Origin: Scenedesmus sp. ARA3
Taxonomy: Eukaryota; Chlorophyta; Chlorophyceae; Sphaeropleales; Scenedesmaceae
NCBI GenBank assembly: GCA_004335835.1
Contig: RWJK01001229.1
Span: forward strand, 1 to 47,245
DNA length: 47,245 nucleotides
Reading direction: 5' to 3'
Shown here: in pieces, positions 20,212 through 30,008 of the stretch
How the letters are laid out: each line of letters begins with the position of its first letter
How positions within the stretch are numbered: position 1 is the first letter of the stretch
Notes under the pieces: model-generated
The model's database searches: none
Told to the model about the DNA's origin: nothing
Seen by the model: the letters and a program-made list of their open reading frames with translations, nothing else
Made by a program: the position numbers and the translations under genes

Positions 20212-23200
20212 TGAACGACCTTCAATCAACGCACGTTTGAAGTCAATTGCAGCCTCTCACCTGCGCAGCGAGCTGCTTTTTGACTCCCATGTTGCTCTTG
20301 CCAGGAGCTATGACTACATGTACGACATTTACATATGTCAAAGTGATGCACAGCAATCGTGGCTGCTGTCGCCTGCCAGGGGTGGAGGTGTGCTGGTGTC
20401 TGGGCGTGCCAGCATGGTCATCAGAAACAGCACCCTGATGTCCAACACTGCGCGCGTTGCTGGTGGTGGTTTGCTGACAAGCGACACATCAGCGGTGAGC
20501 AGCAGAGCAGATGTGAGGCTGTCAAGAGAATCACAGCTGCCATCTGACCAAAAGCAGTAGTCACAACATCGGGGGTGATGACTGCATGCATTTGCTGTGC
20601 CGGTTCGCATGAAAGGCCTGGCAGTCGCTGGCAGTGTGTGACAAAAATGTTGCAGCATGCTGTTTCCTGCATGTGCAGGAAAGCATATGCAGCCACTGCC
20701 ACACATGAATTACAGTCACAGCCACTATGCTGCAGGTGACTGTCCTTGATGGCAGTATCACACACAACAGCGCTGGTGCAGAAGGTGGAGGAGGCATTGC
20801 TGCACTGGATACTGCGCGAGTTTTTTTGAATAGCACGGCAGTGGAGCACAACACTGCGGCTGCTGCTGGGGGTGGATTGAGCCTGGCAGGCAGCGCCCAC
20901 ATGGCATTAGGGAGCAGCACAGTCAGCTTCAACACAGCACGTTTTGGAGGAGGCATGTCACTGGCATCTAATGCTACAGTAGCTGATGTACAAGCTGTTT
21001 TGGCAGCTGTTGTAAGCAATGCTGCCTCAGCTGGCCCAGATGTAGCTGCAGAGCCTTTAAGAGTTGACCTGATGAGCAACATATCAGCTGAAGGGTATGT
21101 CAGCCGTGCTACTGCTGATGGCAGTGCACTCGCATTGAAGCTGGCAGTATCAGGTGCCATGGGGTTGCCTGCACCCGGCATTCTTGCAGCAGCAACATTA
21201 GGTAACGTGCAGGGGCTCGGTGCTAACACGTCAGACGTAGCCGGCATTGTGCACTTGTTGTTGCGCATCCGCCAGCCGCCGGGCCGCTACAACATGTCAG
21301 TAGCGTTGCCTGAGAACACAAGGGTTGCGCCGGCCAGCTTCAGCTTATATATGCGGGGGTGCATTCCTGGTGAGGTGGCACCCCTGCCAGATACATGTGA
21401 GCCTTGCGTGCCTGGGTTCTACAGCTTGGACCCTACCCAGGCGCTGTGCCAGCTGTGCCCTGCTGGCGCCGACTGCCCAGGTGGCGCATTGATAATCCCG
21501 CAGCCTGGCTGGTGGCACAGCGCAACAGCTTCAGCACAGATGCACAGGTGGGGCCAGAGGGTGGGGTTGCTTGGTGCCTGCATGGCAGTGTGGTGGCTGG
21601 TGCACATGCCGCAGAAAACCCTGCGCATCTCCCAGCCAGGGCTCTTTGATCTTGCTGAATGCCCTTTTGCTAGCACTTGCTGTGCTAGCAAAGCAAGTGA
21701 GCAGCACAGTCATAACTTCAACAAATAAAGTCTCTGCCTGCTGTGTGCCTGCCTGCACAGGTGCCCCAACCCCGCTGCCTGCCAGGGCGACAGGCAAGCT
21801 GTGCAGGCTTGCAGCCAGGATGCAGCCTGCAGGGTCAGCCGCAGCTACAGCAGCCGCCAGTGCAGCACAGCACACACCGGCCACGTCTGTGGCGCCTGTG
21901 CAAAGGGATTTGGTGCGTCAAAACCGTTCCACTGCAGGGCATGTATGGGCTCTGGTGCAATCATAGGCATGTATGTGGCTAGCGGTTTTGTACCGCTGGC
22001 TGTCATCAGGATGTTGTGTCACTTCACACTTGCCGAGAATGTAGCGGCTGATGAGGATGATGGCAAGCAGCATGCGTCTGTGTTCATGAGGTGCCTGGTG
22101 CTGTACTCTCAGTGGATGCTGCTGGTGGCATCTATCAACATAGACTGGCCTGCCAGCATCTCATATCCAATGCAAGTTTTGGGGTGGCTGTGGGCGCCTT
22201 CAAACCCCGAGACCTTGACCATTGACTGCCTGCTGTCTGAGAGAGCTGGCGTGCCAATTGCTGTGCAGCGTGTGGTGTTTTATATCAGCATGCCTGTCGT
22301 CATGCTGGTTGCGCTGCTGTTGGTTGAAGCGACTGTGCTGAGAGCAGCACGCAAGCGCAGCGCTGCAGCAACGGTAGCCAGAACATCAACCAGATTGGGC
22401 AGCAACACTATTGTGGTGGTGTTTTTCTTCCTTCCCGGTGTGCTGAGGACAGTGTTTGGCTTCTTCGCATGTGTGCCGCTGGATGTGCCTGTTGCAGCAC
22501 CCTACACAGCAGCTGCAGTTGGCTCGTACTGGATATATGACGTGAATGTGGTCTGCTATGGTACTAGCTGGCACAGAGCATTGTCACTTGGGCTTGGGCT
22601 GCCTCTTGCGCTGCTGCTGTGCGTTGGCGTGCCGGCAGCTATCATACTCATCACTGTGTCTAACCGCAAGCGCTTGAATGATGCCACCTTCAGGCGGCAT
22701 TGGGGTTTCCTCACTCGCTCATACTGTGATGAGCGTTGCTAGTGGGAGGCTGTGGTGGTGGTTCAAACCGTGGTGCTTGTCGCAATCAATGCGTTTGGTG
22801 TGAACATGGGCGCATTGTACCAATCTGTCGTCATGACAGCTGCGCTTGGCATGCAGCTATACCTGTTGATGGCGTTCAGGCCGTATGCATACCAGCCGGC
22901 AGGGCAGGCCATGCTGCGTGGTGTGCAGTGCTTGCTGCTGACCAGCTATGTGGGACTTACTTTCCAGCTGAGCAGCCGCTCCGTGAATGGTGTGCAGCCG
23001 TCAGCAGCATATGGCCTTGTGATGGGTGCAGTGCTGGTGCTTCCGAATGTGGCGTACGTGTGCTCAGTGATGTGGCAGCTGCTGCGGCATGTTGACTGGC
23101 GTAGCATTATTGCGACGGTGCGAAGTGCCAGCAGCAGTGTGCATTCCTTTGTCGGCAGGCCCTGCACTGCATGCTCTGGGCAGCTGCCGCAGCTGGGGCC

Positions 23201-23291
23201 CAGGATGCAGCTTGAGCAGCAAGGCACTGCCACTTCCAGCCGCGCTGCGGCTGGCAAGGACCCAAGCTGCGTGCATGAGAGTGTTGCATAA
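11316..23291 (+). CDS. Gene X: modular beta-helix receptor-like membrane protein, with lesions
   Basis: 23 exons were traced by comparison with gene Y. Exon 1 (11316-12337) has a hydrophobic signal-like stretch (WLHVLLLTLAFKASISAA) and Asn/Ser-rich coils. Exons 2-18 encode one 26-29 residue coil each, pattern V-x-I-x-x-S-x-F-x-x-N-T-A...G-A-V-x-V, typical of Pmp-like right-handed beta helices. Then come 19756-19896, 19948-19991, 20380-20494 and 20736-21547, the last carrying three GGG coils and the Cys-rich CEPCVPGFYSLDPTQALC (GCC2/GCC3, ephrin-receptor-like). Last is 21761-23291 with a second Cys cluster and about nine membrane segments. The likely role is a surface adhesin or receptor (inference). 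Lesions: +2 nt after T7 at 11811, -1 nt in exon 15850-15929, -1 nt and no GT donor in exon 18010-18086, truncated exon 19756, and TAG at 22740. It may be a pseudogene, or some broken exons may be skipped. Confidence 0.75.
12622..14259 (+). repeat. Gene X cassette 1 (coil exons A, B, C, [gap], E)
   Basis: A 12622-12702 (VNITGSTFLHNTAS), B 13119-13199 (VMIDSCSFKHNTAE...VYDSSK), C 13445-13522 (AVITRSNLTGNTAGTG), E 14182-14259 (IKVIQCTLEDNTAE). All are in phase 0 at both ends. Exon D, expected between C and E, is not seen; the run of N at 13841-14007 falls exactly there and is long enough to hide its 81 nt. Confidence 0.75.
13769..14016. repeat. CTG triplet run with assembly gap
   Basis: CTG triplets run from about 13769 to 13840, then N fills 13841-14007, and GCTGCTGC resumes at 14008. 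The gap length may be nominal. The assembly probably collapsed at the triplet repeat inside a gene X intron. Confidence 0.85.
14571..16288 (+). repeat. Gene X cassette 2 (coil exons A-B-C-D-E)
   Basis: A 14571-14651 (ANITTSTFQNKNASKWGAAV), B 14901-14978 (VTIDGCSFQHNTATTDGAV), C 15317-15394 (AVITRSNFTSNTASTGGAV), D 15850-15929 (VNIGSSVFMRNNAST), E 16211-16288 (VSISQSTFTGNTAPKDTSV). All are phase 0 and divisible by three except D, which is 80 nt and frameshifted. Confidence 0.8.
15577..15747 (+). mobile_element. Short retroposon-like insertion with 12-bp target duplication
   Basis: The direct repeat CTGCTACCGTAG flanks 147 bp at 15577-15588 and 15736-15747. The insert ends in a short tandem tail (ATTC)n at about 15719-15734, a hallmark of some SINE/LINE tails. 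It has few CAG triplets, unlike its surroundings, and contains small hairpins (GTACCC...GGGTAC near 15589-15620; GGTGTG-AA-CACACC near 15695). No coding capacity. It lies in the gene X intron between cassette-2 exons C and D. Confidence 0.65.
16607..18086 (+). repeat. Gene X cassette 3 (coil exons A-B-C-D-E)
   Basis: A 16607-16687 (VNITSSVFDHNKASKWGAAV), B 16815-16895 (VTVDRCSFQHNTAKSYEGAM), C 17206-17283 (AVITRSNFTGNAAGTGSAV), D 17588-17668 (ASISMCVFQRNNASTSGAGV), E 18010-18086 (77 nt). E is one base short and is followed by CTACAA where its counterparts have GTACGC, so frame and donor are both lost. Confidence 0.8.
18704..18795 (+). repeat. Dispersed repeat, copy 2 (gene X intron)
   Basis: This matches 8564-8655 over about 90 bp with few differences, centred on AGAGGATAGTTACATGTGGG and CATCTTAGATGGTGTG. 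It is in the same orientation as copy 1 and lies between exons F and G of gene X. Confidence 0.75.
20121..20210 (+). repeat. (CAG)n microsatellite, about 30 units
   Basis: An uninterrupted CAG run lies in the gene X intron between exons 19948-19991 and 20380-20494. It begins just after GGGCC and ends at GTGAACG. It would read as poly-Q, poly-A or poly-S if exonised. The length is likely polymorphic. Confidence 0.95.
20736..21547 (+). other. Gene X exon 22: last coils and Cys-rich stalk
   Basis: 812 nt, exactly the length of the gene Y counterpart (26420-25609). It encodes coils ending in GGGG, GGGL and FGGGM, then a beta-rich region of about 100 residues and the stalk CEPCVPGFYSLDPTQALC...CPAGADCPGG, resembling GCC2/GCC3 ephrin-receptor-like modules. 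It ends AQMHR/ in phase 2. The frame is fully intact. Confidence 0.85.
21761..23291 (+). other. Gene X exon 23: second Cys cluster and membrane domain
   Basis: It starts CPNPAACQGDRQAVQAC and HTGHVCGACAKGFGASKPFH, then hydrophobic segments near GMYVASGFVPLAVIRML, VVFYISMPVVMLVALLLVEA, IVVVFFFLPGVLRTVFGFFA and ALSLGLGLPLALLLCVGVP. The frame stops at TAG 22740-22742, directly before WEAVVVVQTVVLVAINAF, which continues the same domain in the same frame for four more hydrophobic segments to TAA 23289-23291. Gene Y has Trp (TGG) at the TAG position. Confidence 0.8.
22740..22742 (+). pseudogene. Premature TAG inside gene X membrane domain
   Basis: Context: TGC TAG TGG GAG GCT GTG. The gene Y equivalent, once its own 1-nt deletion is allowed for, reads TTC TGG TGG GAG GCT GTG. 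Homology continues without a break after the stop. Confidence 0.85.
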
Positions 23292-23887
23292 AGCTTCATG
23301 CCCTTTCCCTTGAGGGGATCATCATTTGTACTGCACTGATCTTTGCTTAGACTGATTACATGATCATTTGCAAATGAATTCATGTGTGCATGCTAGTTAT
23401 GTGATGGAGGACGTTCAGGATGCGGCGCAGGCTGGTGGTAGCTTGCAAGAAGAAGGTATGTACTAGATCTGCTGGCTTGCCATAGGTTGGCATTTCCATG
23501 CGTGCAATGTTTGCGCTGGCATACCATGCAGCCTGCTGTGAGTGGTTCTATTCACATGCATGCTGCCTTGGCTCGTATCAAGATTTTGCATGCTCAGAGG
23601 ACATGCGTCATACTTGAGCACCACCTGTGTTAGCAGTCACGGCTTGCTTGATCAGCTGTAATCCATCCGGCTGAAAGAAAAGTGTTAGTCTATGGTCTTG
23701 CTACTGGTGTGCTGCACGCATGCATAGGCAACCAGTGGTGAACTCCCTCTTGCTGTACAGTACAGGCCTTTACTCTGCTTCAAACAAACAAGGGCAATTA
23801 TTACCTGGCGACCAATGCAATAGGTCAACGGTCGGGCAAACGCTTGCTGAATCAGCTACTGGTACAATCATCGCTGTGTTCCGCACT
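23292..23887. other. Convergent intergenic centre between genes X and Y
   Basis: About 600 bp separate the two stop codons. The sequence is low in CAG triplets and has no supported exon. A short open stretch (about 23406-23457, MEDVQDAAQAGGSLQEEG before GTATGT) is not assignable. It serves as the spacer of a very large inverted repeat and should hold both 3' UTRs. Confidence 0.5.
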
Positions 23888-25375
23888 TCAAGCAACCATT
23901 TCTGATTGTTGACTGCGCGGCACTCTTGCAGCTGCAATGCTGTGCTGCACAGGCTGCAGAGAGCAACCAGCACCAGTCCTGCCTAAAAAACCCTGCACGC
24001 CGCGAATGGCAATGCTGATTGCTGCAGCAATCACCCTCCAGTCGACATGGCGCAGCAGCTGCCACAGCACTGAGCAGATGTAGGCCACGTTCGCAAGCAC
24101 CAGCACTGCACCCATCACCATTCCGTAAGCTGCCGACGGCTGCACATCATTCACAGAGCGGCTGCTCAGCTGGAATGTGAGCCCCACATAGCTTGTCAGC
24201 AGCAGGCACTGCACAACACGCAGCATGGCCTGTCCCGCCGGTTTGTATGCATACGGTCGAAATGCCAGCAACAGGTACAGCTGGATGCCGAGTGCAGCTG
24301 TCATGACGACAGATTGGTACAACGCACCCATGTTGACGCCAAATGCATTGATTGCCACAAGCACCACGGTCTGAACCACCACCACAGCCTCCCACCAGAA
24401 GTTTTTGTTGCAGTATGCGGTGTGAGGAAGCCCCAGTGTTGCGTAAAAGCGGCTTCACCCAATTGCTTACGGTTGGATACAGTGATGTAGGTTATTGCCA
24501 TTGGGAGGCCAACACACAGCAGCAGTGCAAGAGGCAGCCCCAGCCCAAGTGATAACGCTCTGTGCCAGCCAGGATCAAAGCAGGCCACGCCTACGTCATA
24601 CACCCAGTACGAGCCAACTGCTGCTGCTGTGTAGGGTGCTGCAACAGGCCTGTCTAGCGGCACACATGCAAAGAAGCCAAACACCGTCATCAGAACGCCT
24701 GGCAGGAAGAAGAACACCACAACAATGGCATTGCTGTACAACCGGTTGGCAGTGCTTGCCACTGTTGCACGAATCCTGTGCCTGCGCAGAACTCTGAACA
24801 CAGTCGCTTCAAGCAGCAGCAGCACAGCCAGCATTACAACAGGCATGCTGATGTAAAACACAACACGCTGCACAGCAACTGGCACGCCTGCCGTGTCTGA
24901 CAATAAGCAGTCAATGGTCAATGTCTCTGGGTTAGAGGGCGCCCACAGCCAACCCAGAACTTGCATTGGATACGAGATGCTTGCAGGCCATTCAATGTTC
25001 ATCGAGGCCACCAACAGCATCCACTGAGAGTACAGCACCAGGCACCTCAAAAAGACAGCCACATGCTGGCTGCTGCCATCTTGATCAGCCGCCACATTCT
25101 CAATCAGCGTGAAGTGACATAACACAATGATGACAGCCAACAGCACACAACCGCCGGCAACATACAGGCCAATGATTACTGCAGGCGCCATGCATGCCCT
25201 GCAGTGGAACGGCTTTGACGCACCAAATCCCTTTGCACATGCGCCACAGACGTGGCCGGTGTGTGCTGTGCTGCACTGACGGCTGCTGTAGCTGCTGCTG
25301 GCCCTGCAGGCTGCATCCAGGCTGCAGGCCTGCACAGCTTGCCTGTCGCCCTGGCAGGCAGCGGGGTTGGGGCAC
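23888..25375 (-). other. Gene Y last exon: Cys cluster and membrane domain, frameshifted
   Basis: One frame covers 25375 to about 24420 (CPNPAACQG, HTGHVCGACAKGFGASKPFH, membrane segments, VSNRKQLGEAAFTQHWGFLT). The next frame covers about 24420 to 23888 (YCNKNFWWEAVVVVQTVV, further membrane segments, QLLRHVDWRVIAAAI, end SEMVA). The two are joined in gene X by one extra base in the CTCACTCGCTCAT region. A single-base deletion at about 24420-24424 therefore explains the break. Confidence 0.8.
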
Positions 25376-28300
25376 CTGCAGCAGGCAGGCACACAGCAGA
25401 CATCCGGCGCAGTGCGTCAATTGCAAGTCCTCTGCTGTGCTGCATGTGACTGCCATCATGCACGCTGACGAGGCACCCCATGAAAGCTGCGCAGGATTTT
25501 GGAGCGGCACAGGCACTCAAGTCGGCTGTGGCACAGTTGCCAGCAACACCTTTTTTGTTCATCACTGCCAGCGCCAAGCATTCATGGCAGTCCCCAAACT
25601 GACCTCACCTGTGCATCTGCGCGGACGCAGCTGCACTGTGCCACCAGCCAGGCTGCGGTATCATTAATGCACCACCGGGGCAGTTAGCGCCAGCAGGGCA
25701 CAGCTGGCAGAGCGCCTGGGTAGGGTCCAAGCTGTAGAACCTAGGCAAGCAAGGCTCGCATGTGTTTGGCAGCGGTGCCACTTCACCAGTTATACAGCTT
25801 CGCACATGCAAGCTGAAGCTGGTTGGTGCTACCCATGTGCTCTCAGGCACTGCAACAGTCACGGTGTAGCGGCCAGGTGGCTGAAGGATGCGCAGAAACA
25901 TCAACACAATGCCGGCTGCATCTGATGTGTTGACGCCAAGCACCTGCACATCATTCGGTGTGGCTGCTGCAAGCACGCCAGCTGCAGGCAAGTCCATGGC
26001 ACCTAGCACCGCCACCTTCAGCACCAGTGCACCGCCGTCAGCAATAGCTCGGCTGACGTAGCCGTCTGTTGAAACATTACTGATAAGCAGAAGCTTGGCG
26101 GGCTCTGCAACTACATCCGGCCCGGCTGCGGCCGCGTTGCCGACAATAGCTGCTCGTAAAGCATGAAGGTCAGCCACTGTGGCATTAGGCGCCACAGACA
26201 AGCCACCTCCGGAACTAGCCCTGTTGAAGCTTCTTCTGGTGTTGTCTGATGTCAGACGGGTACTGCCTGCCAGGCTCACTCCGCCCCCTGCCCCAGCTGC
26301 AGTGTTCCATTGCACTGCTGTGCTGTTTAAATACAGGCGTGCAGCACTTATCACAGCAACACCTCCTCCGCCTTCTGCGCCAGCACTGTTGTGGGTGATG
26401 GTGCCATCAATGACAGTCACCTGCGGCATAGCCAGCATTGCCTGAAAAGTGTGTGCAGCAAAGTGTGTGCAGGCCAGAAAGTGTGTGCAGCAAAGTGTGT
26501 GCAGGCCAGAAAGTGTGTGCAGCAAAGTGTGTGCAGCAAAGTGTGTGCAGGCCAGAAAGTGTGTGCAGCAAAGTGTGTGCAGGCCAGAAATGCCTGAAAA
26601 GTGTGTGCAGCAAAGTGTGTGCAGGCCAGAAATGCAGGCATGCTGTGCTACAGCATGCTCATTGCAACCTGTTACAGCTGCTGCCTGCGCCTGTCATGCC
26701 AGCAGGAGAAGGCAACGACACAGCATCAAGTAGCATTGGCTCAAATGCAGTGCTGCGCTGCTCACCACTGATGTGTCAGATGCCAGCACACCACCACCAG
26801 CAAAACGCGCATTGTTTGACCGCACTGCTGTTGACGTGATGACCATGCTCGCACGCCCAGCCGCCCACAAGCCTCCACCCCTGGCAGCATACAGCAGGTG
26901 GAAGTGCCACACAGAGCATCATCATGTGCAGTTGAAATACTTTGTCAGAGCTTCACATATTCAGCCTGAGTTATGAGTGCCACCTTGACAGTCTACAGCT
27001 GCAGACTGTGTATAGTACAGTTGCAAATACAGTTAGCCCAGGCTGTCAAACACGCATTGGGGACAGGAGCGGCACGTTCCAAACCCCTGTGCGGTGAAGG
27101 ACGTTGCAGCACACTACTCACCGGTTAGCAGTGTTGTTTGAAACATGGCAGTCAACAAGGGCCACCTGCGCACCCACAGGACAAGAGGCACACCCGCCCT
27201 CAGGATTTGAGCCTCATCCTGCACTGTGGCTGTGGACTGCGGTGTAATTGCTTTGGTGCAAGGCAGCATGGGCGCAAACTGGCACCAAAAGTAAAGCAAC
27301 CATGCCATGATGTCGGGCTTACATGCCAAACTTGCAGAGCTTGTGCAATATCCACTGGATCAAGTTAAGCAGCACATTCCCAGAAGTTTGTCTGCCAATC
27401 ACGCAAAGCAGGAATACGTTTCTTAGCCCCATTAGAGGCTGTGTCTAAACAGCTTGTCTCTGCTTGATAGTGCGTCGCTTTGACAGTGGCTTTGTGCCGA
27501 GTTTGCATTCCAATTGTTAAGCATACTGCCGGCTGTGACAGGCGTGCACAGGTGCAGCGGAGCTCACCTTGCTGCCTGCCATGCGCATGCAGCCCCCCTC
27601 CGCTGCAGCAACATTACCCGTGCAGCTTACACCGCTGATGGTTGCAGTTGCCGTATCATCCAGCGCAACACCGCCACCAGACGCCGCGTTGTTGCCCTTA
27701 AGGACTGTTGTAGTCATGGCCAGGCAGCTGTTGTGCTGAGCAAATACAGCAGCACCATACTCGCGTGCACTGTTGGCCGTGAATTTGCTGTTTGTGATGT
27801 TGATGTGCCCTTGGTCCTGTAGGTGGACTGCCCCGCTGTGCACAGCACTGTTGCGGCTCAGTGTGCAGGCATGTACTGTCGCCTGCAGCCCGGCAGACAC
27901 AAAGCCAGCACAGTAGAGCTACGCTGTGAGTGTGTGTCAAACAGTACCTCCATCGTGTTTTGCTATCAGTGCTGCAGGGCTCAACTGCTCTTGCATGACA
28001 GTGCCAGGTCCCCCAAGCACCGGGCAATCACAAGTGCCACGCCTGTTTTCTGCACAGGGACAAGGGTGGACCACCAGGCTTGCTAACAAGTGCGGTGTGC
28101 ATGCAGCTAACAAGCAGAGCACTGCTGGCTGCTGCCCGCACCTTGCTGCTGCCATGCATGGCTATGCCAGCGCCCGCCGCCGCCTTGTTGCCCAGGTAAC
28201 TGCAGTTGGTGATGTTAGCCTGCGCGGTGAAGCCCAGGGGGATTGGCGTTAGAACTGCAGCACAATGCATGTTTGCGCGCTGCGTAACAGTAGGGGCTGC

Positions 28301-29412
28301 TACTGAGCAGTGTGTGCGGTGAAGAGCAAGAGAGGAACCGCCGTGTATCTTGTTGATCTGCCTACATGCTGGCAGCTGAACAGTGATCCTTACACCTGGC
28401 CAGTCGTACAGTCTGCTTGTGTCTTGCTGCAAAAGAAACACAGGACGCCATGGATGCAGCAGTCGACACTGCCGTTCAGGAACCTTCGTATCAACACCTA
28501 TACCTATGCACTGCACAGCACTTGATGAAACACAGCTGCCCTTTCCTGCATATGCATGCATGGTGGCGCCAGATGCTGCCCATAAGCAGCTGTTGTGTGC
28601 TCATGTGGCGGCCGCACCTGTGCGTTGTTAGCCAAGTTCACTGCACCCCAGCCGTCCACCAAGGAGGCTGTGTTGTTGCTGAAGCTGCTGTGGGCCACGC
28701 TGACCTGCGCAGCACCACACAATGTCAAGTGCACCACAGCATGCAGGGGGCTTGAGCATTCAACATACAAAGGCGCCATCCAGCACTTCAGCAGCTGAGG
28801 CTATTTGGCTGATGCACCAGTGCATGCATGTCCTTCACAGGGTGCTGCTCAGATTGCAGGCGAGCAAGCCGCTCTGATGTCAACATGCATACATGTGCTG
28901 TGCACACAACTAGTAGCAATATGCTCTGCTCATTGCTTGACTGGCATGTCATGGCGGAGTAGACGGAGCACAATGCCTGGATGTCAGCTGCTTGATTCAA
29001 GGCTGCCGTGTACAAAACCATGGTGCAATGTTCAGCAGCGCGTTGAATAGCATTTTGTGTTGCAGCGGAGCCTACTGACGGCTACATTGCCATCCACAAA
29101 ATAGGCTTCAGTGTGGATGCTGCAGCTGCAGCTGCAGCTCACCATTGCTCGGTTGTAGGCACCAACCGCAGGGCATGGCCCTGCTGCAGTGTTGTTGTAG
29201 AATGTGCACTCTGATATGTTGGCCTGCACAAGCCATGCAATAGCAACCAGTTGCCAGCCTGATATCAGTGGCAAGGAGCATTTAGCGACTGTAAGATAAC
29301 GTTGAACATCATATCACGTGCAGCTGCTAACAGCTGTGCAATGCAAGCTAGCAGATCAGGGGTGTGCATCCGGCGTGACCCAACACTGCCAGGTAGTGCT
29401 CCTGCTACACAA

Positions 29413-29460
<48 letters not shown>

Positions 29461-29632
29461 CTGGTTTCATATGTCACTGCGTCCATGTACCTGCACGTCG
29501 TCGATCACTGCAATCGCTGTTGCCTTCAAAGCCGCATTGCTTCTGAAGGTGCTCTGGTGACCTGCACACAAAGTGCGGCATACATGTACTATTGCAATGA
29601 CAGTGAGTGTGCAATCACACATGGCTGCACAG

Positions 29633-29695
<63 letters not shown>

Positions 29696-29951
29696 NNNNN
29701 NNNNNNNNNNNNNNNNNNNNNNNNNNNNNNNNNNNNNNNNNNNNNNNNNNNNNNNNNNNNNNNNNNNNNNNNNNNNNNNNNNNNNNNNNNNNNNNNNNNN
29801 NNNNNNNNNNNNNNNNNNNNNNNNNNNNNNNNNNNNNNNNNNNNNNNNNNNNNNNNNNNNNNNNNNNNNNNNNNNNNNNNNNNNNNNNNNNNNNNNNNNN
29901 NNNNNNNNNNNNNNNNNNNNNNNNNNNNNNNNNNNNNNNNNNNNNNNNNNN

Positions 29952-30008
<57 letters not shown>

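Larger units (their letters stand above)
18404..20494 (+). other. Gene X post-cassette coil exons
   Basis: Exons F 18404-18484 (VNIAECTFYNNTAAG), G 18984-19070 (VSLGFSDSTSNAASLVDGW), H 19373-19450 (ANISSCSYVGNQAAKGAG), a degenerate exon 19756-19896, then 19948-19991 (VALVDSHVSNNSAER, phase 2) and 20380-20494 (GGGVLVSGRASMVIRNSTLM). F, G, H and the last two have same-length counterparts in gene Y. The exon at 19756 reaches a TGA at 19894 and lacks the second half present in gene Y. Confidence 0.7.

Noticed and set aside
23406..23457. Exon MEDVQDAAQAGGSLQEEG before a GTATGT donor
   Set aside because: A single 18-codon reading between two convergent genes with no following exon found.
26440..26634. 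CRISPR-like array
   Set aside because: The repeats are contiguous without unique spacers, in a eukaryotic intron; it is a minisatellite.
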